The notes: a model not told the origin generated them from the letters alone. Counted from the first letter of the stretch, positions 18,191 to 27,646 are shown. The stretch is DNA of 64,000 nt from Peptostreptococcus stomatis DSM 17678 (GCF_000147675.1 NZ_ADGQ01000060.1:62001-126000); one strand, 5' to 3'. Numbers and translations are program-made.

Positions 18191-19666
18191 TTGAAAAGGA
18201 TATGCTTAGGAACAATAATAACCTTAATACATCAAAGTCGCACACGCAGTGCAGACACGATTAAATCAGTGTGTGGTGGTATTTTTGCGACCTTTGGATT
18301 GGATATCAATAATTACAATAAAGAATTACCAAGTCATTTAAAGAGTGGCCATGATCCTGTGCCGGGTGATCTATTTGCAAAGGCAAGGACAATTGATATT
18401 AATGAGGTAGCATCTGGAGTTGAACGTTATATTTTACCGCTTATACACCCTGATAAGCATAAATGTCTATTTTGTGCAATCAAGGATGTTATCCGAGATG
18501 ACACATACATTACTGATAGTACGATTATTGGAACTATGCCAGGGTACGAGAAGGAAAATATTTTGAAGTATGATTCTTTTTATGAATCTATTACTCTAGC
18601 AAATATTTTAATTTTTGCTATCACCCAAGTAGAAAATGACAAGCTAAAAACAAATATTCGTGAAATAGGAAAAGATTATGTAGATAGTTTTTTAACTTTA
18701 AAAGAGAGTCTTTTTTTCTTATCGCCTACAGTTGAAAATGATCAAGTTTTTCCACTGAAGAGAACATTGAAGGATCCAATGTTTGATAGGGTGTTTCTAA
18801 AAGCTACTGATATTACAGTCTCTGCACTTGCTAATCCGACCCAAGCTTCTGTGTTCTATATCGATCCGACAAATTGTAAATTTAGGTTTAGTGGTTTAAA
18901 AGATTTTATAATTAATAATGTCGGAAGCTATGTTTTTTCTAGAGCACAGATAAAGCGTATTATCGATAGAACAAAGAATCCTGCTGCTGTAGGGGCAAAT
19001 GCAATGCTGAAATTTATGACAGCATATGGTACGAAGGCGGAAACAGTACTTGGAGAAATTCTACTTTATACATTTATGGAGCAGGAATTAGATGCTCCGA
19101 AAATTATGAGTAAGATTGAAATTGATGAATCCAATCGCAATATAGTTAGTAAAAGTGATGGAGTGCACTTGTTATCAATTAATAAATCTGGACAACCGTT
19201 TCATCAGCTTGTTTTTGGAGCATCTGATATTATTGGAGATTTGGGTATGTCTATAGATCGTGCCTTTGAAAAAATACTGTCGATTGAAGCTAATCAGGAC
19301 ATAGAATTACGAATGGTTGATAACACAACACAATGGACTATTTATGATCCAGAAGCAACAAAGTATATGGTTGAACTTATGACTCCTCAACGAAATGGTT
19401 CCTACAAACCGGATATGGCTTTTGGTGCATTTCTAGGATATACCATTAATTTAGATCAACCAGAAACGGATAGCCAAAAATATCGTACCGCTGTAAAGGA
19501 ACAACTGAAAAAGGACATAGACAGAGTGCAACCATATATTATAAAGAAAATCCAAGACAATGGGCTAAGTGGATATAGTTTTTATTTTTATATACTACCT
19601 TTTAATGATGCACCGCACGAAAAAACTAGTATTATTAAAGAATTACTTACAGGAGGTGGTATTTAA
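18191..19666 (+). CDS. HamA-like protein (DUF1837) with long N-terminal extension
   Basis: A 491-residue protein. Residues about 286-480 look like DUF1837, the nuclease partner of Hachiman: VLGEILLYTFMEQEL, APKIMSKIEI, SDGVHLL (Asp323), then HQLVFGASDIIGDLGMSIDR. In the family, as I remember it, the last segment carries an E-x-K of a PD-(D/E)xK nuclease; here that site reads Ala-Ser-Asp (344-346), so cleavage may be lost or altered. The first 280 residues are an extension I cannot assign; it includes HKCLFCAIKD. TTG at 18191 is preferred over TTG 18182, which lies in the AAGGGAGG site. It overlaps the helicase gene by one base. Confidence 0.7.
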   Translation: MKRICLGTIITLIHQSRTRSADTIKSVCGGIFATFGLDINNYNKELPSHLKSGHDPVPGDLFAKARTIDINEVASGVERYILPLIHPDKHKCLFCAIKDVIRDDTYITDSTIIGTMPGYEKENILKYDSFYESITLANILIFAITQVENDKLKTNIREIGKDYVDSFLTLKESLFFLSPTVENDQVFPLKRTLKDPMFDRVFLKATDITVSALANPTQASVFYIDPTNCKFRFSGLKDFIINNVGSYVFSRAQIKRIIDRTKNPAAVGANAMLKFMTAYGTKAETVLGEILLYTFMEQELDAPKIMSKIEIDESNRNIVSKSDGVHLLSINKSGQPFHQLVFGASDIIGDLGMSIDRAFEKILSIEANQDIELRMVDNTTQWTIYDPEATKYMVELMTPQRNGSYKPDMAFGAFLGYTINLDQPETDSQKYRTAVKEQLKKDIDRVQPYIIKKIQDNGLSGYSFYFYILPFNDAPHEKTSIIKELLTGGGI

Positions 19667-22284
19667 TGAATCTTGTACCAAGAAATACCACACTCGCAGA
19701 AGCATTGTATAGAGATATTGAAAAAAATGAGTACTTACAAGAAATATATGGAGATCTCCTTTATAATTATTCAATAAATTTATTTCACAGCGATAGAAGA
19801 CAAAGAGATATTCCTATTGCTGATGCTTTACGTTTTGCAGATCTTTTGGCAAAATCAACATATCCGATGACTGCAGATAGAGATCACTTGTGGGGGCAAG
19901 AAATTGCTATTTTACTACGTCTGCTCTATCCGGAAGATGAAGCTGTGAAGTATTATTTAGGATCAGTGCTCTCTTCAGTTGGAAATTATCGAGGCCTAAT
20001 GTCAAAAACGATGGAAGGCTTTCATAGTGAAGACTTTTTTGACAGTGTATATTATGAGTATGATAAAGAAGAACATCGAATTCCTGGAAAAGAGAAGGAA
20101 TATTTTTTTAATGATCAAATGATGGTATATAAGGGGCTAAAAGAAAAATTTTTTAGTTACTCAGGACCTACATCAATGGGAAAATCATTTGTAGTTCAAA
20201 CTTATATTCAACAACAAATTGAAAATGGATCAACTGAAAATTTTGCTATTCTTGTACCAACAAAAGCTCTTATTAATGAGGTGAAGAGTAATATGATAGG
20301 AGTTTTACAAGGAAAACTTAAAGATTTGAATTATCGTGTTGTGACCGCATCTGGTGATTTGGTGTTGCAACAAGACCACCATTTTATTTTCATTATGACT
20401 CCAGAACGTTTACTTCATATGTTGATTGAACGAGAAAATATATGTATCGATTTCTTATTTATAGATGAAGCACACAAAATATCTAGTCGTGGTGGAAGAA
20501 GCTCTTATTATTACAAAGTTCTTACTCAGATTGGAAAGATGCAACAACTTCCAACAGTAATATTTGCTTCACCCAATATTCCTAATCCTGAAATTTATAT
20601 GAAAGCAATTCCAGGGATAGAAAAGACACAGATGAAAAAGCTAAAATCGAAGTTTGCTCCGGTATGTCAGTTTAAATATTTTTTAAATGTACCTGAGCGA
20701 GGTGGATACTATTACAATGATTATAGTAAGAAATTAGAGCGCTGTTATACCTTGCCAGAAGGACAAGAACTTTGTGACATTGTTGCTATGGTCGGGTATG
20801 ATAAACAAAATGTTGTATATTGTAGTTCTCGTAAAAGTGTTCTAGAACAGGCAGTAAAGTATGCTCAAAATATAACTCCTAAAGATGATAGCGAACTCAT
20901 ATCACTTGCTGCAGAGATCAGAAAAGAAGTACATGACGATTGTTATCTTGCTGACTTGATCCTTAGAGGTGTTGCATATCATGTAGGGTATTTGCCTGCA
21001 AATATTAGACTTCGTATAGAAAAGAGCTTTGAAAAAGGCGTTTTAAGAACTATTTTTTGTACAAGTACGCTAGTAGAGGGAGTAAATCTCCCTGCAGATA
21101 ATCTTTTTATTACAAGTTATCGAAATGGTCTCAGTAATATGGATGAAGTAGATTTTAGAAATCTTATTGGACGTGTTGGAAGAATCAAATATAACTTGTA
21201 TGGAAATGTTGTGCTTTTGAGGCTAGACGATAAACTTAAAACCGAACGATATAAAGAATTACTTACTAATGATGTGCCGCTACAAGAACTATCTATCGAA
21301 ATTAAGAATAACACAGATTGTATGAGTGCACTTATTAAGGATCTTACTGATGGCGATATTGAAATGAGTACTTGTCATGAAAAAGCAACGGAAACAGATT
21401 TTGAAGCACTTAGAAAGTTTGGTCTTATTTTAATTCGTGATTTAGCGAATGGTGATAGAACTCCAGTTTCGCAAAAATTTGAAGAGTATCTTACAGATAA
21501 ACAAAAAAGACGTATTATTGAAAACTTCCCAATTGAGAGTACAAGTGATGACATCACAATTTCACATGATCAGGCAGATAAGTTGCATGATGCCATCATC
21601 CAAGGTCTTCATTATCCAGAGATAAATGGAGAAAACGATGAAGTAGATTTTGAAGAGTTAGTTGATTTTATGATGAAACTACGAAGAATTTTCAAATGGG
21701 ATATTTATGAAAAAGAAACTTTAGGTAGACCTGGAACTAATAAATTTGATTCAGTAATGAGGTGGTATTCTACTATTTTACTTCGTTGGATTCGTGGTAA
21801 CGGATTACAAGTATTAGTTAGCAGTGCGATTTCTTTTAAGGAAAAGAATCCGAATACAGGTGTATGGTCTGGAAAATATAGAGTTGATGAAATATATAAC
21901 CCTAATTCTAAGTATCATAAAAATTTAGTAATAGCAGAATCATTAAGCGTAATAGAAAGTGTTTTGTTGTTTAGTATTGCTAATTATTTCAGGAAGTTTT
22001 CACTTGAATATAAATCAGTACATCAAGTAGATAATTTTGATAATGATTGGTATGAATTTGTAGAGTATGGAACGATAAATCCGGACACAATATTTTTACA
22101 ACAAAATGGATTTTCTAGAGAAGCTTCTTTGTTTATACAAAAACCATCAAATTATTCCAAGTATATGGTAGTGGTGGAAAGTGTAAAGAAAATAAAACTA
22201 AGCATTTTAGAATGTGGAAATATAGGAGTAGAGACTGAAGCTGCAGATATTCAGTACAATGTTCCGGAACTGTTTATAGAATAA
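19666..22284 (+). CDS. HamB-like DEAH helicase (Hachiman)
   Basis: An 872-residue superfamily 2 helicase. Motif I GPTSMGKS at 167-174, motif II DEAH at 267-270, ASPN motif III-like at 301-304, motif V region CTSTLVEGVNLPADN, motif VI IGRVGR at 501-506. The N-terminal 160 residues are helical. A HamA-like protein directly upstream, with an ATGA-type overlap (TAATG), makes Hachiman the best call. In known systems the helicase senses damaged or invading DNA and licenses HamA to degrade it. The C-terminal 300 residues are not recognisable. Confidence 0.78.
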   Translation: MNLVPRNTTLAEALYRDIEKNEYLQEIYGDLLYNYSINLFHSDRRQRDIPIADALRFADLLAKSTYPMTADRDHLWGQEIAILLRLLYPEDEAVKYYLGSVLSSVGNYRGLMSKTMEGFHSEDFFDSVYYEYDKEEHRIPGKEKEYFFNDQMMVYKGLKEKFFSYSGPTSMGKSFVVQTYIQQQIENGSTENFAILVPTKALINEVKSNMIGVLQGKLKDLNYRVVTASGDLVLQQDHHFIFIMTPERLLHMLIERENICIDFLFIDEAHKISSRGGRSSYYYKVLTQIGKMQQLPTVIFASPNIPNPEIYMKAIPGIEKTQMKKLKSKFAPVCQFKYFLNVPERGGYYYNDYSKKLERCYTLPEGQELCDIVAMVGYDKQNVVYCSSRKSVLEQAVKYAQNITPKDDSELISLAAEIRKEVHDDCYLADLILRGVAYHVGYLPANIRLRIEKSFEKGVLRTIFCTSTLVEGVNLPADNLFITSYRNGLSNMDEVDFRNLIGRVGRIKYNLYGNVVLLRLDDKLKTERYKELLTNDVPLQELSIEIKNNTDCMSALIKDLTDGDIEMSTCHEKATETDFEALRKFGLILIRDLANGDRTPVSQKFEEYLTDKQKRRIIENFPIESTSDDITISHDQADKLHDAIIQGLHYPEINGENDEVDFEELVDFMMKLRRIFKWDIYEKETLGRPGTNKFDSVMRWYSTILLRWIRGNGLQVLVSSAISFKEKNPNTGVWSGKYRVDEIYNPNSKYHKNLVIAESLSVIESVLLFSIANYFRKFSLEYKSVHQVDNFDNDWYEFVEYGTINPDTIFLQQNGFSREASLFIQKPSNYSKYMVVVESVKKIKLSILECGNIGVETEAADIQYNVPELFIE

Positions 22285-22300
22285 AAATGGAAGCTATAAT

Positions 22301-22334
22301 AGCCTCTTGCGAAAGCAAGGGGCTTATTTTTTTT
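22301..22334 (+). terminator. rho-independent terminator at the end of the defence operon
   Basis: AGCCTCTTGC and GCAAGGGGCT flank a GAAA loop and are followed by a long T run. Confidence 0.9.
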
Positions 22335-22479
22335 GCAATTTTTAATTTCCCAATTCACTCCCAATTCTCACCCAAAATCCTCCCAACTTAGGCTGTATTT
22401 TTAAATACCAACAATTTTTATAATAAAAGTGACCAAAGTAATTCGGTCAAATTTGAAAGAAAGCGAGGTGATACATAGG

Positions 22480-22614
22480 GAAAAGAATTCAAAACAGACA
22501 TCTAAGACAGTAGCTTCTAAAGCGAGCTAAGTTCTTCGTGATGGTCGTTACAGCAAGATATCAAAGTCTGTAGCTGGGAGTGCACTAGCACAAACTAAAA
22601 AGAGTGGAAGGTAA
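22480..22614 (+). pseudogene. small phage protein with an internal stop
   Basis: The frame reads EKNSKQTSKTVASKAS, stop at 22528, then VLRDGRYSKISKSVAGSALA before the end at 22614. The 'SKxAxxVLRDGRxSKxSKSxAGSALxQ' pattern is common in small prophage proteins. The stop and the absence of a good start show decay. Confidence 0.6.
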
Positions 22615-22877
22615 GCTCTAAAAAATAACCTTATATAACAAAGTAGTGACTGATTTGAATAATCGGCCTACATAAACTAAATTATTTCAGAGCCTGATTA
22701 GCTATAGGGCAATGGGATACATCATAAGGCACTCACAGATTTACCTGTGAGATGCTATGTGAAGTACCTCTATTTTCCTATGGCTATTTTTGGCAAGAGA
22801 GTCGGTACTTCATATAGTATCGGCTCTTTTTGTATCCCTTGCCCAGACTGCTATCAGCAGAAAGGTAGGGATTTTAA
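22615..22877. other. intergenic region of prophage origin
   Basis: No gene seen apart from a hairpin: AGAGTCGGTAC at 22798-22808 pairs with GTATCGGCTCT at 22817-22827, followed by T5. It looks like a terminator or attenuator before the phage sigma gene. Confidence 0.5.
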
Positions 22878-23489
22878 ATGCGAATTAAAAAAACAGATCA
22901 AAATGAACGTGGTGTCTACAAGTACACCACAACAGAAAGAACAGAAAAAGGTGCATACGTTGAAAAGACAATTACACTCAAACCCGGAGAAAATGGTGTA
23001 ACGGAGCTGGATATTAAAATGCTACATTCGATGGATGATAGCGAGGTTTACTACAATCTAAAGAATGCCAGACCAGAAAGAACAAAGGAAGAAAAAGCTG
23101 AGATAAAAGTATGGAAACAAAAATTTGTCGGCGACTTCAAAGAAAGACATGGATATGAACCGAACAAGTACATCATAGAAGATGCAGTTAACGATGCTTT
23201 TCCAAGAGACTATAACTTATCTCTAGATTTTGATGCTGATGGAGACATTGACCCAGATAAAAGGTTGATTGCATCTATCTCAGATAAAGAATCGGATGAA
23301 ATGTTTGAATGGTCTGAGCGTATGGAAGAGGTGCTTTCCTTATTAACTGACAAGCAAAGATTAGTGATTAATCTCATGTTTGTAGAGGGATATAAGCAGT
23401 CAGAGATTGCAGATTTAATGAATATTTCATCTGCTGCAGTCAAGAAGCATTTAGATAAAGCGAAAGAGATAATCAAAAATAATTTCTAA
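22878..23489 (+). CDS. phage sigma-70-like regulator
   Basis: A 203-residue protein. The C-terminus (LLTDKQRLVINLMFVEGYKQ, SEIADLMNISSAAVKKHLDK) is a region-4 helix-turn-helix. The N-terminal half is acidic and lacks clear region 2. Such proteins stand upstream of phage early modules in Firmicutes. ATG 22878 follows a weak AAAGGT site and a terminator-like hairpin. A terminator at 23498-23525 ends the gene, so it has its own transcript. Confidence 0.78.
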   Translation: MRIKKTDQNERGVYKYTTTERTEKGAYVEKTITLKPGENGVTELDIKMLHSMDDSEVYYNLKNARPERTKEEKAEIKVWKQKFVGDFKERHGYEPNKYIIEDAVNDAFPRDYNLSLDFDADGDIDPDKRLIASISDKESDEMFEWSERMEEVLSLLTDKQRLVINLMFVEGYKQSEIADLMNISSAAVKKHLDKAKEIIKNNF

Positions 23490-23497
23490 AAAAATTT

Positions 23498-23525
23498 GGA
23501 CGGGGTTAAAAACTCGTCCTTTTTC
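23498..23525 (+). terminator. rho-independent terminator
   Basis: GGACG (23498-23502) pairs with CGTCC (23515-23519), followed by six T. Confidence 0.7.
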
Positions 23526-23574
23526 TTTGCCTGTGATGTGTAAGGGAGAAAGCCTTACAGAAAGGAGCAAGTCT

Positions 23575-23772
23575 ATGAAACACAAAGTGATTATCAATGT
23601 AACAAATGATAAGGGTGATAAGACGAAAGTTTTATGTGGAGCACAGATGTGGCTGCCAAGAAGGCTAATTAAGTGGTTGTTTGGCGAGTACACACAAGTA
23701 TATCTATTAGAGCCAGGTAAAACCGTTGAATCAGTCGATGTCAAAGAGATTATGAAAGGAGAATCCCTATGA
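23575..23772 (+). CDS. small phage protein, unknown
   Basis: A 65-residue protein starting MKHKVIINVTNDKGDKTKVL and including GAQMWLPRRLIKWLFGEYTQ, a conserved style among prophage early genes. ATG 23575 is supported by an AAAGGAGC site; the frame opens earlier but without a site. It overlaps the next gene by 4 bases. Confidence 0.6.
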   Translation: MKHKVIINVTNDKGDKTKVLCGAQMWLPRRLIKWLFGEYTQVYLLEPGKTVESVDVKEIMKGESL

Positions 23773-24062
23773 AAAAAGAATTTGTAGAACTAGTAGTTAA
23801 GGATTTAGAGATGCTGACATCTCATCTTAAAGAACTATTGGTAGATGAAGAAGATGGAAAAGTAGAAAAGACAAGGGCTGAGCCTAGTAAGAAAATCAGT
23901 CTAGAAGATGTAAGAGCAGTGCTTGCAAAACTTAGTCAACATGGAAAAACAGCTGAAGTAAAAGACCTTCTTACTAAATATGGTGCAACGAAGCTATCTG
24001 ATGTTGATGAAGGAAAGTATAAAGACTTATTAAAGGAAGCGGAGGGAATCGAAATTGACTAA
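23769..24062 (+). CDS. small phage early protein, acidic/lysine-rich helical
   Basis: A 97-residue protein, MKKEFVELVVKDLEMLTSHL..., with a C-terminal part (ISLEDVRAVLAKLSQHGKTA, LLTKYGATKLSDV) resembling proteins often mis-annotated as rRNA biogenesis Rrp5-like in prophages. It always sits upstream of DUF2800/DUF2815 genes, as here. It overlaps the next gene by 8 bases. Role unknown; possibly a recombination accessory. Confidence 0.65.
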   Translation: MKKEFVELVVKDLEMLTSHLKELLVDEEDGKVEKTRAEPSKKISLEDVRAVLAKLSQHGKTAEVKDLLTKYGATKLSDVDEGKYKDLLKEAEGIEID

Positions 24063-25230
24063 GCAGAAGGTGAATTGCACCACAGGTGAAAGAGATGCTG
24101 GCCTGGGCCATGCAGTTTTATCTCCATCCAGTTCTCATAGGTGGCTAAACTGTACACCAAGTGCAATGCTTGAACTTGAGTTTGAAAATACTAGTTCATC
24201 GGCTGCAGAAGAAGGAACAGCTGCTCATACATTTTGCGAACATAAGCTAAAAAAGGTACTTCATATGAGAAGTAAAAGGCCAGTATCGGATTATGACTCT
24301 GATGAAATGCAAGAATGTACAGATGCCTACGTGGACTATGTGATGGAGCAATTAGAAATCGCAAAACAAGTGTGTAAGGATCCTATGATTCTTATCGAGC
24401 AGAAGGTGGATTTTTCAGAGTATGTTCCCGATGGTTTTGGAACGGCAGACTGTCTTATCGTGTCAGATGAAATACTTCATATCATTGATTTTAAATACGG
24501 ATTAGGTGTTTTAGTTGAGGCATATGAAAACCCACAGATGAAGTGTTATGCCCTTGGAGCATTGGCAATATATGAAAGCCTATATGACATCAAAGAAATC
24601 AGCATGACAATTTTTCAACCTCGTAGGGAGAATATATCGACCTATACGATATCTACGAGTGAACTGAAAAAATGGGCTGAGGAAGTCTTAAAGCCAAAAG
24701 CAGAAATGGCCATTAAAGGCGAAGGTGAATACTGCTCCGGTGAGTGGTGTAAGTTCTGCAGGGCATCTGTTAGATGTAGGGCAAGAGCAGAAGATAAGCT
24801 AAAACTTGCCAAGGAAGAATTTAAACTGCCACCACTACTTACGGATGAGGAAATCGAAGAGATTTTATCGATTATTCCTGACTTAACCAAGTGGGCAAAT
24901 GAGATTATGAACTATGCAACGGAAGCTGCAGTAAATCATGCAAAGAAGTGGACTGGATTTAAGATAGTCGAGGGCAGGTCGATTCGTAAGTATAAGGACG
25001 AAAATGCAGTAATCCAAAAGGCAAAAGAACATGGATATACCGATATCTTTAAATCTAGTCTCATTACTCTAACAGAAATGCAAAAGTTAATGGGCAAGGC
25101 AAAATTTGAGGAAGTGCTAGGTGACCTCATTATAAAACCATCTGGCAAACCAACGCTCGTACAAGAATCGGATAAGCGTAAAGCAATGAATATTTCAAAT
25201 ATTAATGATGAATTTATGGAGGAAAAATAA
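24055..25230 (+). CDS. DUF2800 phage nuclease-like protein
   Basis: A 391-residue protein. N-terminus LSPSSSHRWLNCTPSAMLE, then EGTAAHTFCEHKLKK, FGTADCLIVSDEILHIIDFK (the PD-(D/E)xK-like core with IIDFKYG), and a cysteine cluster CSGEWCKFCRASVRC that resembles the Fe-S site of Cas4/RecB-type nucleases. It lies before DUF2815, a usual phage recombination pair. The TTG start follows a GGAGGG. Likely a 5'-3' exonuclease for phage recombination. Confidence 0.85.
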   Translation: MTKQKVNCTTGERDAGLGHAVLSPSSSHRWLNCTPSAMLELEFENTSSSAAEEGTAAHTFCEHKLKKVLHMRSKRPVSDYDSDEMQECTDAYVDYVMEQLEIAKQVCKDPMILIEQKVDFSEYVPDGFGTADCLIVSDEILHIIDFKYGLGVLVEAYENPQMKCYALGALAIYESLYDIKEISMTIFQPRRENISTYTISTSELKKWAEEVLKPKAEMAIKGEGEYCSGEWCKFCRASVRCRARAEDKLKLAKEEFKLPPLLTDEEIEEILSIIPDLTKWANEIMNYATEAAVNHAKKWTGFKIVEGRSIRKYKDENAVIQKAKEHGYTDIFKSSLITLTEMQKLMGKAKFEEVLGDLIIKPSGKPTLVQESDKRKAMNISNINDEFMEEK

Positions 25231-25231
25231 G

Positions 25232-25777
25232 ATGACAAATAACAAGACTAAGGTGATTACAGGTAAGGATACAAGACTTTCATATTTCAATGGCTGGGAG
25301 CCTAAATCCATTAACAGAGGACCAGAAAAGTACAGTGTATCAGTTTTAATTCCAAAGGATGATATCAAGACGATTAAAGCGATTGAAGAAGCAATCGATG
25401 TAGCAATTGAAGAAGGCATCGGAAAGTTTGGTGGCAAGAAACCAAACAAGGCAGCTATTAAACTTCCTCTTCGTGATGGAGATATCGAACGAGATGATGA
25501 GGCGTATAAAGGTCATTATTTTATCAATGCCAATAGTACCTCAGCACCACAAATCGTAGATAAGAAAGTAGTGCCAATTCTAGACCGTAGTGAAGTCTAT
25601 TCCGGTTGCTATGCAAGAGTATCACTTAACTTTTATGCTTTTAATTCTAATGGAAATAAGGGTGTAGCTTGTGGACTTGGAAATATACAAAAAATTCGTG
25701 ATGGTGAGCCACTAGGTGGAAAAGTAAATGCAGCAGATGAGTTCACAAGTCTTGAAGATGATGATTTCTTGGCATAG
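25232..25777 (+). CDS. DUF2815 phage single-strand DNA-binding-like protein
   Basis: A 181-residue protein. VITGKDTRLSYFNGWEPKS, EKYSVSVLIPKDD and YFINANSTSAPQIVDK are DUF2815 hallmarks; the acidic tail LEDDDFLA resembles SSB C-termini. It follows the DUF2800 nuclease and probably works with it in recombination or replication. ATG 25232 behind GGAGG; an upstream ATG in frame lacks a site. Confidence 0.85.
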   Translation: MTNNKTKVITGKDTRLSYFNGWEPKSINRGPEKYSVSVLIPKDDIKTIKAIEEAIDVAIEEGIGKFGGKKPNKAAIKLPLRDGDIERDDEAYKGHYFINANSTSAPQIVDKKVVPILDRSEVYSGCYARVSLNFYAFNSNGNKGVACGLGNIQKIRDGEPLGGKVNAADEFTSLEDDDFLA

Positions 25778-25787
25778 GAGGTAAATT

Positions 25788-25922
25788 ATGACACAGATGC
25801 AAAATTTTATGTTATCGGTTTGTTTTGGGGCTGTTATGGGAACACTCATTGCCTCATGCTGGATTACGATTAAAGATTACTTTGATAAACGAAAAAAGAA
25901 AAAGCTGGAGGGTAAAAAATGA
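25788..25922 (+). CDS. tiny phage membrane protein
   Basis: A 44-residue protein, one hydrophobic segment (MLSVCFGAVMGTLIASCWIT) and a lysine-rich tail (KRKKKKLEGKK). AGGAGG directly upstream. It overlaps the next small gene by 4 bases. Confidence 0.5.
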   Translation: MTQMQNFMLSVCFGAVMGTLIASCWITIKDYFDKRKKKKLEGKK

Positions 25923-26035
25923 ATTTAATTGATATATTTCTATCTATCTTTATTGGTACACTGATATTTGATTTTGTGGCTAAAACGGTAGTGAGTCTAT
26001 ATATGGATATCAAAGAACAACTGCACAGAAAGTAA
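25919..26035 (+). CDS. tiny phage membrane protein
   Basis: A 38-residue protein, MNLIDIFLSIFIGTLIFDFV and a charged end (MDIKEQLHRK). The ATG overlaps the preceding stop; RBS GGAGGG. Coupled small membrane proteins are common in prophage early regions. Right after it the phage module ends at a hairpin. Confidence 0.45.
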   Translation: MNLIDIFLSIFIGTLIFDFVAKTVVSLYMDIKEQLHRK

Positions 26036-26041
26036 TGAAAA

Positions 26042-26065
26042 GGGTGGTGGATTCGTCTACCACCC
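26042..26065 (+). terminator. hairpin at the truncated prophage end
   Basis: GGGTGGT (26042-26048) pairs with ACCACCC (26059-26065); the T tract is weak, so termination is uncertain. Confidence 0.4.
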
Positions 26066-26125
26066 ATATTTCTTAATGTAGGGACGTGTCCCTGTTGAGC
26101 TTGCAAAGCGTACGAAACAATAATC

Positions 26126-26585
26126 CACCCGATATGCGGGTGCGTGACAGATGTTATACAAAAAAATCACCATTCCGTAGTATAATTGAATTGTTCAAGC
26201 TCAATAATACGAATAGGAAGGTGATTTTATGGCTAATAAAGCGAACAGCTTATCTCACACAAAATGGATGTGCAAATATCATATAGTATTTACACCAAAA
26301 TACAGGTGAAAAATAATATATAATCAATATAAACAAAGTATAGGCCAAATTCTGAGACAATTATGTTCGTATAAAGATGTAGAAATACTAGAAGGCCATC
26401 TTATGCCAGACCATGTACATATGCTAGTAAGTATACCACCTAGAATTAGTGTATCACAATTTATGGGTTATCTCAAAGGAAAAAGTGCACTAATGATATT
26501 TGACAAACACGCAAACTTAAAATATAAATTTGGAAATAGGTATTTTTGGTTTGAAGGATACTATGTAAGTGCAGTTGGATTGAAT
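26126..26585 (+). pseudogene. tnpA: IS200-family element remnant with tnpA pseudogene
   Basis: A subterminal hairpin CACCCG/CGGGTG at 26126-26142 precedes a Y1 transposase frame starting at ATG 26229 (MANKANSLSHTKWMCKYHIV). It has an in-frame TGA after TPKYR, the metal-binding HUH motif DHVHMLVSIPP near codons 60-70, and ends abruptly after EGYYVSAVGLN at about 26580, where foreign sequence follows. It is therefore interrupted once and truncated at its 3' end, losing the catalytic tyrosine region. Confidence 0.85.
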
Positions 26586-26650
26586 TTATTCGTGGTTTGG
26601 AATATACTATTGTTAATGAGTGTAACTGTAAAGTTATTTACGGAGAGATT

Positions 26651-26854
26651 ATGATGGAATATTTATCAATAAAGCAAACATCAGAAAAAAGGGGTATTAC
26701 GGTTAGAAGAATACAGGTTCTTTGCACAGAGGGACGTATACCTGGTGCCACAAAGATTGGATCATATTGGGCTATTCCTGCAGACGCTGAAAAACCAAAC
26801 GATAAAAGAATTAAGAGTGGTAAATATATAAAGAAAGGTGATATTAATGGATAG
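26651..26854 (+). CDS. small HTH DNA-binding protein
   Basis: A 67-residue protein, MMEYLSIKQTSEKRGITVRR then VLCTEGRIPGATKIGSYWAI and a basic tail. This is the excisionase/MerR-like HTH often encoded just before PLD nucleases or restriction genes. It overlaps the following PLD-type pseudogene by 8 bases, so the two formed one unit. RBS GGAGA. Confidence 0.75.
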   Translation: MMEYLSIKQTSEKRGITVRRIQVLCTEGRIPGATKIGSYWAIPADAEKPNDKRIKSGKYIKKGDING

Positions 26855-27611
26855 AAGTGCTTTCATTAAGACTCTGAAATAAGTATTGTAATATGATAGA
26901 AAATATAAATTAATTGAATCAAGAGACCAACTGTTGAGGTTGTTAGGTAGAGCAAGAGTTAATTTTGTTCCGCAATATGAATTTGCAAATCATGGTCGCT
27001 CCCATCAACATTGGGAGATTGTGGAATTACGAGTTCCAGTTTCTTTGTTAGAAGTCGCAGAAGAAAATGAGAAAATTTTAGTAAAGTTAGTAGAGTATGT
27101 ATATGAGGAATCTGATGATTATGCTTTACACCACGTTGAAATACGTCCACAGGTAATTAATACACCAGATGAAGTAACAGAGCATAATGTAGTTTTTGAT
27201 GCAATTCAAGAGGAAGTTATTCAGGGTATTAGAGATGCAAAATTTATAATATGGGCAGCTGTTGCATAGTTTTCCAATGAAGCTATTTATCAAGAGTTAT
27301 TAGCTAAAAAGAAGCAAGGATTAAATATAAGAATAATACTCTCGCAGGAAGACTCGAATACAAATATGATTTCAAAACTGGAAGAGAATAATTTCGATGT
27401 TGTGGTCATTCCGAGATTTGGAAGTAGAGGATATAACCGTATGCATGAAAAGTTTTGTATAATAGATATGGACTATGTAATGCATGGATCATATAATTGG
27501 ACATTAACAGCTAATTATAATGAAGAAACCTTAGCAACTGCACTTGATCATGAACTTGTCGCAAAGTTTGCTAAAGAATTTATGGAATTATATAAGGGGA
27601 TTTATTTTTAA
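26847..27611 (+). pseudogene. phospholipase D-like nuclease, three in-frame stops
   Basis: One continuous frame from ATG 26847 to 27611 is broken by TAA at 26880, TAA at 26889 and TAG at 27267. The readable parts give QYEFANHGRSHQHWEIVELR, an N-terminal region of unknown type, and a C-terminal PLD domain with MHEKFCIIDMDYVMHGSYNW, a single H-x-K-x4-D motif. The gene overlaps the HTH protein upstream. Fragments of the same gene recur at 42319-42624 and 32597-32640, so it was multi-copy here. Probably a decayed defence-type nuclease. Confidence 0.8.
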
Positions 27612-27646
27612 ACGAAAACAAATTGAAAGTTGTGAGGTAAAGCATT

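Noticed and set aside
24055-25230. DUF2800 protein as a Cas4 of a CRISPR system
   Set aside because: Context is phage early genes (DUF2815, sigma), and the cysteine cluster fits the phage family.
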